A stretch of 64,000 nucleotides of DNA from Photobacterium halotolerans DSM 18316. Its GTDB lineage: Bacteria; Pseudomonadota; Gammaproteobacteria; Enterobacterales; Vibrionaceae. The stretch is taken from NCBI RefSeq assembly GCF_000425165.1, contig NZ_KE384320.1:406994-470993 (forward strand). The letters are read 5' to 3'. The notes beneath the pieces are model-generated. The model saw only the letters and a list, made by a program, of their open reading frames with translations, was not told the DNA's origin and did no database searches. Position numbers and translations under genes: made by a program. Position 1 is the first letter of the stretch; each line of letters opens with the position of its first letter. Positions 8,316 to 17,417 of the stretch are shown one piece after another.

Positions 8316-9122
8316 TTATGAAGGGCTGTTTGGCATTGCCAACATCGGTGTGAAGTCAATCAATATGACATCGCGATAACCAACCTGACTGTGTTCATCA
8401 ACATGAATCGGTTTCACTTGATGCCATACTAAATCATCGACGATACCTATCGAATCAAGTGGATTATGCATAATTTGATTACAAAGGATGTTAGTCTTAG
8501 TATTGTCTGTGATGATATTTTCACCACCAGATACTCCAACACGGTTTATCAAATGTATCCATGTACAAGGCTCTCCATCTTTATGGAGTCGATTGGGTAC
8601 AGAAATACTTGGCGATTCAACCATCGCTTTCATTCGAATAAAATGAATGCCGACTTCCATGGGAACAGTCGAGGAATACTGATATAACGGCGAGTTTTTA
8701 AAGTCATGAAAAATGAGCGAACGAATCAGATTATTTAACAAGATATCGTTTGGTACTGGCTGAAATTTCCTCGCTTCATTTCTGACTTCATCATTAAAAC
8801 CAATATCTTGCTTGTAACAAGATGTATTTTCAGAAGATTGAGGCACTAATATATTTAATAAAGGTAAATACACATATTTACTGTGTTGTCGATAACGACC
8901 TGCGTTTTCATCGTATTGGTCCAATGCAAGTGAGTCAAAATGTCTCTGAATAAGACTTAAATCTAATTTCTGTGCATCGGTAAGACTAAAATCCTCCGAG
9001 TTTAAACTGCAAAACCCCATAATTTTCATCTTTTGATATGCGTTCACTCGGCATATAAGTGAATTTTCAAACTCTTTATAGCCATCATAAATATTAGTGT
9101 GATTTTCGTTCTCAATAATCAT
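8316..9122 (-). CDS. 2-oxoglutarate/Fe(II) amino-acid dioxygenase (PF10014-type, isoleucine dioxygenase-like)
   Basis: A 268-residue protein of the 2OG-Fe dioxygenase family that includes Bacillus L-isoleucine 4-dioxygenase. The iron-binding triad is visible: HKDGE (His180, Asp182) and VWHQVKPI (His234). GYRDVILIDF supplies Arg250 for 2-oxoglutarate. Between them, HLINRVGVSGGENII is the conserved family core. Known members hydroxylate free aliphatic amino acids (Ile, Leu, Met, Thr and relatives), usually at C4, using O2 and 2-oxoglutarate. It is the first gene of the operon, with a candidate promoter at 9192-9220, so hydroxylation is the probable entry step. The N-terminal about 120 residues are poorly conserved. 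The amino acid it acts on cannot be told from sequence. Confidence 0.83.
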   Translation of the reverse strand: MIIENENHTNIYDGYKEFENSLICRVNAYQKMKIMGFCSLNSEDFSLTDAQKLDLSLIQRHFDSLALDQYDENAGRYRQHSKYVYLPLLNILVPQSSENTSCYKQDIGFNDEVRNEARKFQPVPNDILLNNLIRSLIFHDFKNSPLYQYSSTVPMEVGIHFIRMKAMVESPSISVPNRLHKDGEPCTWIHLINRVGVSGGENIITDNTKTNILCNQIMHNPLDSIGIVDDLVWHQVKPIHVDEHSQVGYRDVILIDFTPMLAMPNSPS

Positions 9123-9191
9123 AGTGAAATTTACCTTATTCTCTGATTAACAAAATATGTTTTTTCACGTGCACTGCAATCCTCTGAAACA

Positions 9192-9220
9192 TATAAATAA
9201 GATATCCCTCTATTTAACAA
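9192..9220 (-). promoter_or_regulatory. Candidate sigma-70 promoter of the island operon
   Basis: On the minus strand, TTGTTA and TTTATA are separated by 17 nt, which would start transcription about 60 nt upstream of the dioxygenase ATG. The surrounding DNA is very AT-rich, so chance matches are easy. Confidence 0.35.
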
Positions 9221-9761
9221 GTGAACTTTTATTTTATTAAAAATAATAAATTAGCTTTTAAACTTTTCGAAATATGGTAGACCAGATATTTTCATATGCG
9301 TAATGCATACCTATTATCCGAACTTCATCCATTAGATAAATTCGATTTAGCAAAACTAAGTCATAAGAGAAAAAAATAAAATTTATCAGTCATATTAATT
9401 GATAAGATTACAAATCTGGCTAAATGGTGATTATCAGAACTACAAATTTCGCGGCAAGAGCAATAAGTGTAGCTTCGTTCACAGTACCGTACAGCTCATG
9501 CATCGCAGAGCAGTGCTTCTAGTGCTCCGTCACAAAATAAGCAATAATGGGCATTGCAATATATAGCATACCAAAGTGATAGCGCGCATGTTAGTAGATA
9601 ATGTATGCCATTGCAAGCATATTAACATCTTGCATATTTTCACAGAAAAGTGTGAACTAGATTAGTGTTGATTTAGTAATAAAAGTGCTGTGCTGAAAGC
9701 AATCTATACCGTTGGCCATAGCCTCAACACAGCATCACACCTCAAAGAAATAAGGATTTTT
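9221..9761. other. AT-rich non-coding stretch between island operon and DUF2000 gene
   Basis: About 540 bp with no open frame I can support. A possible GTG-started frame from 9690 joins the DUF2000 gene, but its first 24 residues match nothing in the family. No RNA gene, attC-like or attachment site was recognised. Confidence 0.45.
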
Positions 9762-10205
9762 ATGCTTGATTTATCCAGCTTTCCAGATGAAAACTCTAAT
9801 CGATTTATTGCTGTATTAAATGGAAAAATTGAGACCGGAAGGCTCTATAATGCTCTTGGTCATATGGCAGCGGGACTTGTAGCTCAAGTTGGTGATGTCG
9901 ATAGCCTATGTTTTTTGCAGTATCGAGACAAGGAAGAGGGGATTCACCCGTCGATTTCGCACTATCCGTTTATCGTCCTTAAGGCTGATAATTCCAATAA
10001 GATTAGAAAAGTTCGTGGAGAACTATTACAGCGAAATATCCCATTCACCGATTTTACTGACACAATGATAGTTGGAACATCAGCGGAACAAATAAAAGCA
10101 ACTTCAGAAAAATCAGAGCAAGACTTAGAGTACTTCGGTATTTGTATGTTCGGTGATACCTGTGAACTCAAGGAGTTCACAGGTAAATTCAGTTTATTTA
10201 AGTAG
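9762..10205 (+). CDS. DUF2000 family protein
   Basis: A 147-residue protein of the DUF2000 family, which has a fold related to peptidyl-tRNA hydrolase 2. Visible family features are the start RFIAVLNGKIETGRLYNALGH, MAAGLVAQ, SISHYPFIVLKAD, the middle IPFTDFTDTMIVGTSAEQ and the ending CELKEFTGKFSLFK. I chose the ATG at 9762 because AAGGA precedes it and it fits the family start; an upstream GTG at 9690 would add 24 unlike residues. Biochemical function is unknown; relatives are often annotated only as hypothetical. It stands alone on the plus strand inside the AT-rich island, divergent from the biosynthetic operon. Confidence 0.8.
   Translation: MLDLSSFPDENSNRFIAVLNGKIETGRLYNALGHMAAGLVAQVGDVDSLCFLQYRDKEEGIHPSISHYPFIVLKADNSNKIRKVRGELLQRNIPFTDFTDTMIVGTSAEQIKATSEKSEQDLEYFGICMFGDTCELKEFTGKFSLFK
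10158..10184 (+). other. Perfect hairpin inside the 3' end of the DUF2000 gene
   Basis: A 12-bp perfect stem (ACCTGTGAACTC and its complement) with a 3-nt loop, located in coding sequence 22 bp before the stop. Downstream is AT-rich but lacks a T-run. It could help end the transcript or be structure constrained by coding. Confidence 0.5.
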
Positions 10206-10284
10206 TTATATTTGTCGGTGTAAGTGTAACGAGGTGCTTCTGCTGACGAGTGGTATGTAGCTGAAGAGATTGCGCCCCTCCTTT

Positions 10285-10322
10285 GTGGTCAACTAATTCC
10301 AGACAGTAAATTAGTTGACCAC
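10285..10322. repeat. Perfect 14-bp inverted repeat, possible IS-end remnant or operator
   Basis: GTGGTCAACTAATT at 10285-10298 and its exact complement at 10309-10322, separated by 10 bp, just before the broken GNAT gene. Arms of this kind meeting end-to-end resemble the outer ends of an insertion sequence after internal loss, but I cannot assign a family. It sits where the partner antitoxin gene would be expected. Confidence 0.55.
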
Positions 10323-10326
10323 TACA

Positions 10327-10823
10327 ATGATGAATACGGTACTGCTCGATAAAGATAAACACGATAGAAACCGATTCAACTGCGGCATTGAACCCCTTAA
10401 TAACTAGCTGAAAGTAATGGCAAACCAGCAAGCAAAGAAAGACAATACCAGAACTTTCGTTTTAGAAGATGATAACGATAGCGCACATGTCATCGGCTTC
10501 TATACGTTGACTATGACACCCATTGACTTAGCGGCTTTACCTGACAAATTACAGAAAAGCACCAATCATCAACGTCCGGCGGTCTCATTGCCCGTTTAGC
10601 TGTTGATGAACGCTACAAAGGAAATGACTTCGAAGAGTGGTTACTTATTGATGCGCTACGAAAGCTATTAGCCGCTATTAATAGTGTGGTATTCCCCGTG
10701 GTCATCGTTGACGCCAAAGACGGTGCAAAGCACTTCTATGAACGTTATGGGTTTCGAGCATTTCAGGATTCCGAGAGCAAATTGTTCATCACGATTGCTG
10801 ATGTCAGATCGAGCTTAAGTTAG
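10327..10823 (+). pseudogene. Broken GNAT-family toxin (TacT-like) gene with premature stop and frameshift
   Basis: Reading through two lesions restores a protein of about 165 residues, the usual length of GNAT toxins of type II toxin-antitoxin pairs. The pieces are a start with DRNRFNCGIEPLNN, then LKVMANQQAKKDNTRTFVLEDD, IGFYTLTMTPIDLAALP, and in another frame SGGLIARLAVDERYKG, EEWLLIDALRKLL and AKHFYERYGFRAF. Lesion 1 is an in-frame TAG at 10405-10407. Lesion 2 is a one-base loss in the A-run at 10555-10558; adding one A gives LQKKHQSST and joins the halves. Such genes are common in Vibrio accessory DNA and integron cassettes, normally after a ribbon-helix-helix antitoxin, which is absent here. 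The acetyl-CoA loop (usually Q/RxxGxG/A) reads RYKGNDFEE and is itself decayed. Confidence 0.85.
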
Positions 10824-10972
10824 TTAAATGCCAGCCTTTCGCAAACTGGTATTTTATTCAACGAAATAATGCCGTGTAACTCTGCCGTATATCTCGCCGT
10901 TGCACTGAGTTGATAATTCAATGACGAGAAGCCCCTGGCAAGATACATCAAATCACGCCTGTCTGCTCACCG

Positions 10973-11001
10973 AAAAAAAGCGAAACCGGTCGGTTTCGCT
11001 T
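10973..11001 (-). terminator. serB transcription terminator
   Basis: An 11-bp stem AAGCGAAACCG/CGGTTTCGCTT with a very short loop, followed on the minus strand by a run of seven T. It lies just beyond the serB stop. Confidence 0.8.
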
Positions 11002-11023
11002 GTAGTTATGGCATCAGAATACC

Positions 11024-11974
11024 TTACCAGCCGATTTTCTGCGGCCAGAGGGAAGCGGAAAGAATACACAGCACGCCGCCGAGATCGGCGTAGCGGACGG
11101 CGGCGGGTGCGGCTGCTACTACTTTGGGTTTGGCGTGATAAGCGATGCCCAGCCCGGCGGCTGCCATCATCAACAGATCATTGGCGCCGTCACCGACCGC
11201 TACCGTGTTGTGCCTGGCAATATCGTATTCTTCTGCCAGCTCGCGCAGGATATCGGCTTTGGTTTGTGCATCGACCACGCTGCCGAGTAGCTGGCCGGTC
11301 AGTTTACCGTCGACGATTTCCAGCTGGTTGGACTGGGCGTGGGTCAGGTTCAGCTCGTCTTTGAGATAATCAGAGAAATAGGTAAAGCCGCCGGAGGCAA
11401 TCGCGGTTTTCCAGCCATAGTGGTGCAGCGCCACCACCAAATCGCGCATTTCCGGCATCAGTGGCAACTGGTTGCGGACCTGCTGCAGAATCTCAGCACT
11501 GGCGCCTTTGAGGGTGCCGACGCGCTGGCGCAGGCTCTGTTCAAAATCCAGTTCCCCCAGCATGGCTCGCTCTGTCACTTCCGCCACCTGCTCACCGACA
11601 CCGGTCAGTTTGGCAATTTCATCAATGCATTCGATTTGAATCGCCGTGGAGTCCATATCAAACACCACCAGACCCGGCTCGGACAAATCCGGCAAGTCTT
11701 TATAATGGGCGTAATCAATCTTGCCGGCGTCCAGCGCACTGATCAGGGTGTCGGACAAGGGGTTGGTCAGCAGCAGTACGTCGTACTCGCCCACCTTCCA
11801 GGCGGCCACCGGCGACAGGCTCTCACCAGTCTGGCTCTCAAGGCGATCGATACGATCTGTGGTCAGAGATTTACTGTAAATCACTGAAGCCACGTGTTTA
11901 ACATCCAGGTTACTGCTGGCAACACAGTCTGGAAAGCGGGTATGAAGCGAAGTATGTTTTTTTATGGTCAGCAC
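11024..11974 (-). CDS. serB: Phosphoserine phosphatase
   Basis: A 316-residue HAD phosphatase that makes L-serine from O-phospho-L-serine, the last step of serine synthesis. The nucleophile motif is VVFDMDST, followed by ECIDEIAKLTGVGEQVAEVTERAM, ASGGFTYF (motif II region) and VGDGANDLLMMAAAGLGIAY (motif IV). The N-terminal about 100 residues form the family's extra regulatory domain. It appears to start at a GTG preceded by AGGGATG. It is divergent from ytjB, the standard gammaproteobacterial arrangement, and marks the right-hand return to backbone composition after the AT-rich island. Confidence 0.95.
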   Translation of the reverse strand: MLTIKKHTSLHTRFPDCVASSNLDVKHVASVIYSKSLTTDRIDRLESQTGESLSPVAAWKVGEYDVLLLTNPLSDTLISALDAGKIDYAHYKDLPDLSEPGLVVFDMDSTAIQIECIDEIAKLTGVGEQVAEVTERAMLGELDFEQSLRQRVGTLKGASAEILQQVRNQLPLMPEMRDLVVALHHYGWKTAIASGGFTYFSDYLKDELNLTHAQSNQLEIVDGKLTGQLLGSVVDAQTKADILRELAEEYDIARHNTVAVGDGANDLLMMAAAGLGIAYHAKPKVVAAAPAAVRYADLGGVLCILSASLWPQKIGW

Positions 11975-12087
11975 TGTATATCACATCCCTGTAAAGGCGT
12001 ATTCAACTCCCTTCAAAGTACCCTATTGCAATTTGTCAGGGCAAGTCCCAATATTGCTCAGTTAGCCTTATCGAAGAAGTCACGACT

Positions 12088-12705
12088 ATGTTTAAGTTCA
12101 AAACTGTACGCATGCAGCGTATCTGGCAGTTTCTGGTATTAGCCGTTAGTTTTGCCGGCTTGATTACCATGCTGGAGTACGGCGCCCGGCTGAATCAGAA
12201 TAACTTCAACATGCTGAGTGAGCAGACGCAGTCGCTGTCTCGCATTATCGCCCGTCAGGCTGCCAGCACAGCAGCTGGCGATATTCTCGACAAACAGCAG
12301 GATAAGCTGCAGGATCTGGTCAACCGTATTTCCGATGAACCCCTGATACTGGACGCCAGCATTTATGATCTTGAAGGGGTTCCGCTGGCGCAAACCGAAG
12401 GTGCGATGCCGCTTGAGCAGGTGTCCGGTCTGACCACCCCTCTTTCTACTGCCAGTATCGGCCGCCAGCAGCTGGTTCAGCCTGTGATGACCGATGAGGG
12501 TCAGGTGGTCGGCTTTGTCCGCCTGACGCTGGAACACGGTAAACTGGTCCAGCACGCTGCCGATCAGATTGACAGTATGACCAACACAGTACGCGGAATG
12601 TTGCTGGTCGCGCTGTTGATCGGTTTTATTCTGGCTTATACCTTCGGGCGCCGAAAAGACGTATGGCATTTCCCGTTCCTGCTGACAGCGAACGCCAAGG
12701 ATTAG
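12088..12705 (+). CDS. ytjB: SMP/YtjB-family inner-membrane protein
   Basis: A 205-residue protein with a transmembrane helix near the N-terminus (about 12-30), a periplasmic domain of about 130 residues, and a second helix near 170-190 (MLLVALLIGFILAYTFG). This is the Smp/YtjB (AhpA) family found opposite serB in enterics and vibrios. The periplasmic part, with its coiled region LSEQTQSLSRIIARQ, resembles sensor-like domains, but the molecular function is not established. The C-terminal 15 residues after GRRK look less like the family than the rest; a late frameshift is possible but not shown. Confidence 0.82.
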   Translation: MFKFKTVRMQRIWQFLVLAVSFAGLITMLEYGARLNQNNFNMLSEQTQSLSRIIARQAASTAAGDILDKQQDKLQDLVNRISDEPLILDASIYDLEGVPLAQTEGAMPLEQVSGLTTPLSTASIGRQQLVQPVMTDEGQVVGFVRLTLEHGKLVQHAADQIDSMTNTVRGMLLVALLIGFILAYTFGRRKDVWHFPFLLTANAKD

Positions 12706-12765
12706 GTGTTCTCTCCCGTGCGGCGAAAGCACTTGCAGAGCTGCATTGTCCCACGCGGTATGAGC

Positions 12766-12794
12766 AAAAAAAGACGACCATCAGGTCGTCTTTT
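12766..12794. terminator. Bidirectional terminator between ytjB and deoD
   Basis: Stem AAAAGACGACC/GGTCGTCTTTT with an ATCA loop, flanked by an A-run on the left and T-rich on the right. It can serve the convergent ytjB and deo transcripts. Confidence 0.85.
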
Positions 12795-12860
12795 GCTTTG
12801 AGTCAGAGGCCAGCAGCCTCTTTTGCGCGTCCGCCTGTCTCCACAAGCGTAGACTCAAAT

Positions 12861-13583
12861 TCAGGCGTCTTTATCACCCAGCAGGACAGATTCCAGGGCG
12901 ATTTCCATCATCTCTAAAAACGTGGTCTGACGCTCATCAGAGGTCGTCGCTTCGCCACGCAGAATGTGGTCAGACACGGTACAGATAGTCAGGGCTTTGG
13001 CACCGAATTCCGCCGCCACACCGTAAATACCGGCCGCTTCCATTTCCACACCCAGAATGCCGTACTTATCCATGGTCTTGAAGAAGTCGAAATCCGGGTT
13101 GTAGAACAAATCAGCAGAGAACAGGTTGCCGACTTTTACTTCAATCCCTTTGGCTTTGGCAGCATCCACGGCATTTTTTACCATGCCAAAATCAGCAATG
13201 GCCGCAAAATCGTGACCACCGAAACGGATGCGGTTCACTTTAGAGTCGGTCGAGGCGCCCATGCCGATCACCACATCGCGCAGGTTGACGTCATCACGCA
13301 CCGCACCACAGCTGCCGACACGGATGATTTTCTTCACGCCGAAGTCTTTGACCAGCTCAGTAGCATAGATAGAACAGGAAGGAATGCCCATGCCGTGGCC
13401 CATCACAGAGATCTTGCGGCCTTTGTATGTGCCGGTAAAACCGTACATATTGCGCACATTACAGACTTCTTTCACCTCTTGCAGGAAAGTGTCTGCAATG
13501 AACTTGGCACGCAATGGATCGCCCGGCATCAGAACCACGTCGGCAAAATCACCCATTTCAGCGTTAATATGTGGAGTAGCCAT
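12861..13583 (-). CDS. deoD: Purine nucleoside phosphorylase DeoD-type
   Basis: A 240-residue trimeric/hexameric PNP that phosphorolyses purine (deoxy)nucleosides to base and (deoxy)ribose-1-phosphate. Family signatures are [20 protein letters not shown] at the start, [25 protein letters not shown], the [12 protein letters not shown] nucleoside/phosphate segment and the catalytic Asp region [10 protein letters not shown]. The ATG at 13583 has AAGGAG 8 nt upstream; an extended start at 13616 would add unconserved residues. It is the last gene of the deoC-deoA-deoB-deoD operon, followed by a strong terminator. Confidence 0.96.
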   Translation of the reverse strand: MATPHINAEMGDFADVVLMPGDPLRAKFIADTFLQEVKEVCNVRNMYGFTGTYKGRKISVMGHGMGIPSCSIYATELVKDFGVKKIIRVGSCGAVRDDVNLRDVVIGMGASTDSKVNRIRFGGHDFAAIADFGMVKNAVDAAKAKGIEVKVGNLFSADLFYNPDFDFFKTMDKYGILGVEMEAAGIYGVAAEFGAKALTICTVSDHILRGEATTSDERQTTFLEMMEIALESVLLGDKDA

Positions 13584-13674
13584 CTGTTCGCTCCTTAAAT
13601 TTGTTGAGTGCCTCATCCATTATGGACGAGGCTGTGACGCATTCAGCATCAAACCTCACCACACTGCTGTGCGG

Positions 13675-14895
13675 TTACAGAAAAGATTTGCCGTAATCCA
13701 TTGCCGAGGTACCGAAGTAGCTCGCCAGGCTCTGGCCGATATCGGCAAAGGTGTCGCGACGGCCCAGTGAGCCGGCCGGGATCTTAGGGCCACTCACCAG
13801 CACAGGAATGTGCTCACGGGTATGGTCTGTGCCCGGCCAGGTTGGGTCACAACCGTGATCGGCTGTGATGATCAGCACATCGTCTTCTTTCAGCTGCGAC
13901 AGCAGCTCAGGCAGGCGACGGTCAAAATATTCCAGCGCGGCGGCATAACCGGCCACATCGCGGCGATGGCCGTAGGCGGAATCGAAATCGACAAAGTTAG
14001 TGAACACTATGGTGTTGTCACCGGCTTTTTCCATTTGTGCCAGGGTGGCATCAAACAGGGCTTCCAGGCCAGTTGCTTTCACTTTCTGGGTGATACCGCA
14101 ATGGGCATAGATATCGGCAATCTTACCGACAGACACCACTTCACCCTGCTTCTCTTCCACCAGTTTTTGCAGCACAGTGGCTGACGGTGGCTCAAGGGAC
14201 AAATCACGGCGGTTGCCGGTACGTTCGAACTGTCCCTTAGCCGGGCCGATGAACGGACGGGCAATCACGCGGCCGATATTGTAGTCTTCCAGCTCTTCGC
14301 GCACGATCTCGCACAGCGTCATCAGGTTATCGAGGCCGTAAGTCTCTTCATGGCAGGCAATCTGGAACACCGAATCTGCCGAGGTATAGAAAATCGGCTT
14401 GCCGGTTTTCATGTGCTCCTCACCCAGATCGTCCAGTACCTGAGTACCGGAAGCATGGCAATTACCCAGGTATCCAGGCAGTTGTGCGCGTTCGACAATG
14501 CGATCCAGCAACTCCTGCGGGAAGCTGTTGCTGGTGTCGCTGAAGTAACCCCAGTCGAACAATACCGGCACCCCGGCGATTTCCCAGTGACCGGACGGGG
14601 TGTCTTTGCCGGATGAGAGCTCAGCAGCGTGACCGTAGGCGCCGGTGATCTCAGCCACAGGATCTAACCCTTGCGGGAATTCACCGCAGGACTCTTCCGC
14701 GGCTTTACCCAGCCCCAGCCGGGTCAGGTTGGGCAGGTTCAGCAAACCGCTGCGATCGGCATTGTCGGCGCGGCCTTCGGCGCAGGCTTTGGCAATATGG
14801 CCCATGGTGTTCGAACCCACATCGCCAAATTTGACCGCATCTTCAGTGGCACCCAAGCCAAAAGAATCGAGTACCAGGATAATTGCTCTTTTCAT
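13675..14895 (-). CDS. deoB: Phosphopentomutase
   Basis: A 406-residue alkaline-phosphatase-superfamily mutase converting (deoxy)ribose-1-phosphate to the 5-phosphate. The metal-binding Asp is in [23 protein letters not shown] carries the active-site Thr; the C-terminal metal sites are in [20 protein letters not shown]. Two adjacent ATG codons occur; I chose the second (14895) because it leaves a 5-nt gap to the GGAG sequence. It lies between deoA (12-bp gap) and deoD, supplying deoxyribose-5-phosphate to DeoC. Confidence 0.96.
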   Translation of the reverse strand: MKRAIILVLDSFGLGATEDAVKFGDVGSNTMGHIAKACAEGRADNADRSGLLNLPNLTRLGLGKAAEESCGEFPQGLDPVAEITGAYGHAAELSSGKDTPSGHWEIAGVPVLFDWGYFSDTSNSFPQELLDRIVERAQLPGYLGNCHASGTQVLDDLGEEHMKTGKPIFYTSADSVFQIACHEETYGLDNLMTLCEIVREELEDYNIGRVIARPFIGPAKGQFERTGNRRDLSLEPPSATVLQKLVEEKQGEVVSVGKIADIYAHCGITQKVKATGLEALFDATLAQMEKAGDNTIVFTNFVDFDSAYGHRRDVAGYAAALEYFDRRLPELLSQLKEDDVLIITADHGCDPTWPGTDHTREHIPVLVSGPKIPAGSLGRRDTFADIGQSLASYFGTSAMDYGKSFL

Positions 14896-14907
14896 CATTG
14901 CTCCAAT

Positions 14908-16239
14908 TTAGACATCTTCAGCACGGATGCGACGGTATACCTCAGGTGTCGCCGCCGGTGCCTGCTCAGTGACTGTGACAGCCTGACGAACAGCATTCGC
15001 AGCGTCCTGCCATTGTGCTTCATTGCGGGCATGGATAACGGCCAGCGGGGTCTGCTTATCCAGCGTCTGACCCAGACGTATCATGTCAGTCAGGCCCACC
15101 GCATAATCAATGCTGTCGGAAGCCACTTTCCGGCCACCGCCCATGCTCACCACGGCCATGCCCAGTGCGCGGGTATCCATCGCCCCGGCAAAGCCGCTGG
15201 TTTCAGCAAACACAGGTTTGATGATCTCTGCATTCGCCAGATAATTATTATAGTTTTCAACAAAATCCGCCGGGCCGCCTAGGCCGTGAACCATTTTGCC
15301 GAACCGCTCTGCCGCGGCCCCGTTGTCCAGCACCGCCTGCAACTTGGCACGGGCTTCGCCTTCCTCTCTGGCCAGGCCTGCGTTGAGCAGCATGTCGGTA
15401 CACAGCGCCATAGTGACTTCAAACAAGCGCGGGTTGCGGTATTCGCCGGTCAGGAACTGAACGGCCTCGCGCACTTCTACTGCGTTACCGGCACTGGAGG
15501 CCAGTACCTGGTTCATGTCAGTCAGCAAGGCGGTGGTTGTGGTGCCGGCGCCGTTGGCCACAGCCACAATGGATTTCGCCAGCTCTTCCGAGGCCTCATA
15601 GGTCGGCATGAACGCACCTGAACCGACTTTGACGTCCATCACCAGCGATTCCAGACCTGCCGCCAGTTTTTTCGACAGAATAGAAGCAGTGATCAGCGAG
15701 ATGTTATCGACCGTGGCGGTAATATCGCGGGTGGCATACACGCGCTTATCAGCCGGTGCAAGATCACCGGTCTGACCGATAATGGCCACGCCTGCACTTT
15801 TGGTCACCTGACCGAACACCTCGTTCGACGGCATGATGTTATAGCCCGGAATGGATTCCAGTTTATCCAGCGTGCCGCCGGTATGGCCCAGGCCACGACC
15901 AGAAATCATAGGCACGAAACCGCCGCAGGCGGCGACCATAGGGCCGAGCATCAGTGAGGTCACATCACCCACACCGCCGGTGGAGTGTTTGTCGACAATC
16001 GGGCCGCCGAAATTCATGTGATCCCAGTTCAGCACCATGCCGGAGTCGCGCATGGCACAGGTCAGGGCGACCCGCTCATTCATGGTCATGTCGTTGAAGT
16101 ACACCGCCATCGCGAAAGCTGCGATCTGGCCTTCAGACACTGTGTCTTTGGCGATGCCCTGAATAAAGAAGTTAATTTCGTCTTGGGTGAGTGCGATGTT
16201 ATCGCGCTTTTTGCGGATAATTTCCTGAGGTAAATACAT
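14908..16239 (-). CDS. deoA: Thymidine phosphorylase
   Basis: A 443-residue pyrimidine nucleoside phosphorylase (E. coli DeoA is 440). It begins [13 protein letters not shown], has the phosphate/thymidine-binding [11 protein letters not shown] and [16 protein letters not shown] signatures, and a complete C-terminal domain. It cleaves thymidine with phosphate to thymine and deoxyribose-1-phosphate. The ATG at 16239 with GAGG 6 nt upstream fits the family start; a start at 16254 would add five residues. It is second in the deo operon, 170 bp after deoC. Confidence 0.96.
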   Translation of the reverse strand: MYLPQEIIRKKRDNIALTQDEINFFIQGIAKDTVSEGQIAAFAMAVYFNDMTMNERVALTCAMRDSGMVLNWDHMNFGGPIVDKHSTGGVGDVTSLMLGPMVAACGGFVPMISGRGLGHTGGTLDKLESIPGYNIMPSNEVFGQVTKSAGVAIIGQTGDLAPADKRVYATRDITATVDNISLITASILSKKLAAGLESLVMDVKVGSGAFMPTYEASEELAKSIVAVANGAGTTTTALLTDMNQVLASSAGNAVEVREAVQFLTGEYRNPRLFEVTMALCTDMLLNAGLAREEGEARAKLQAVLDNGAAAERFGKMVHGLGGPADFVENYNNYLANAEIIKPVFAETSGFAGAMDTRALGMAVVSMGGGRKVASDSIDYAVGLTDMIRLGQTLDKQTPLAVIHARNEAQWQDAANAVRQAVTVTEQAPAATPEVYRRIRAEDV

Positions 16240-16410
16240 AGGATGCCTCGGCATGGCTGGGGAGAGACAATAACGCCCGGCAGAGCAGGCAGCGTCAGCG
16301 GCAGGTGCCGACAGGCGCGGTCTTTCCCTTTATTGGCAGTTTCCTGTGGCAGCCAGTCGGGCCGGCTGCCACAGATCAGGTTCAGAATCGGTCAACCGAT
16401 ACCAGTGGTA

Positions 16411-17184
16411 TCAGTAACCGCCTTCTGCGGCTTTCTCGCCTTCACCCAGCGTATTGAGCAGGTTTGCCAGCAAGCTGGATGCACCAAAACGATAGTGCGC
16501 GCTGTCTGCCCAGTCGGCACCCAGAATACGATCAGCCATCGCCAGGAACTGCTGTGCATCTTCGGCAGTACGTACACCACCGGCAGGCTTAAAGCCTACG
16601 CTGTCCTGTACGCCCATGTCTTTGATTACCGTCAACATAATCTCTGCCGCTTCAGGTGTTGCGTTCACCGGCACTTTACCCGTGGAGGTCTTGATAAAAT
16701 CCGCACCGGCTTTGATAGAAATTTCAGAGGCTTTGCGGATCAGTGCCGGCTCTTTGAGCTCACCGGTTTCGATGATCACTTTCAGCAGAATGTCACCGCA
16801 GGCGGCTTTACACTGTTTAACCAGCTCAAAACCCACGTCCTCGTTACCGGCAATCAGAGCGCGGTACGGGAACACCACATCCACTTCATCCGCACCGTAA
16901 GCAACGGCCGCTTTGGTTTCAGCCACGGCAATCTCAATATCATCGTTGCCGTGCGGGAAGTTGGTCACTGTGGCAATACGGACATCCGGCGTGCCCTGCT
17001 CGCGCAGTTGCTTTTTGGCAACCGGAATAAAACGCGGATAAATACAAATCGCCGCGGTATTGCCGACAGGGGTTTTCGCGTTCTTACACAGTTCGATCAC
17101 TTTCGCATCGGTATCGTCATCGTTCAGTGTGGTCAGATCCATCAGTTTTAACGCACGCAGTGCAGCCGTTTTTAAATCGCTCAT
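16411..17184 (-). CDS. deoC: Deoxyribose-phosphate aldolase
   Basis: A 257-residue class I aldolase splitting deoxyribose-5-phosphate into acetaldehyde and glyceraldehyde-3-phosphate. The Schiff-base lysine is in FIKTSTGKV. The conserved [22 protein letters not shown] strand and [11 protein letters not shown] are intact. The ATG at 17184 is preceded by GGAG at the right distance. It is first in the deo operon, so the sites at 17382-17438 probably control all four genes. Confidence 0.96.
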   Translation of the reverse strand: MSDLKTAALRALKLMDLTTLNDDDTDAKVIELCKNAKTPVGNTAAICIYPRFIPVAKKQLREQGTPDVRIATVTNFPHGNDDIEIAVAETKAAVAYGADEVDVVFPYRALIAGNEDVGFELVKQCKAACGDILLKVIIETGELKEPALIRKASEISIKAGADFIKTSTGKVPVNATPEAAEIMLTVIKDMGVQDSVGFKPAGGVRTAEDAQQFLAMADRILGADWADSAHYRFGASSLLANLLNTLGEGEKAAEGGY

Positions 17185-17381
17185 GACTTTCTCCAGTCGA
17201 TTATGTTCTACCAAGTGTCCTGTTCACTTTGCCCACTCAGACAGTGGCAACTCTGCAGATTGTAGCCTCAGAGAAACAGAAGCGGACTTGATTCCATGAA
17301 GACTCAGGCCCTTTACAGCGTGCCCGATCGACGTCCTTTTCACCGCGCAAGGTGGCTATCACCTTGCCAGCCATTCATTTT

Positions 17382-17397
17382 TGTATCCTAATTCACA
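17382..17397. promoter_or_regulatory. Candidate CRP site upstream of deoC
   Basis: TGTAT-N6-TCACA, matching the CRP consensus at 8 of 10 core positions. A possible -10 (TGATAG on the minus strand at 17356-17361) would place the site centred near -41, as at CRP-dependent deo promoters of enterics. Confidence 0.5.
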
Positions 17398-17417
17398 AAA
17401 TTATCAGAATACTTACA

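Noticed and set aside
9690-9761. Extended N-terminus for the DUF2000 protein from a GTG
   Set aside because: The added 24 residues are outside the family's start, while the ATG at 9762 has its own AAGGA site.
10206-11000. attC-like recombination site around the broken GNAT gene
   Set aside because: Such toxin genes are common integron cassettes, but I found no paired GTTRRRY-type cores or VCR-like sequence on either side.
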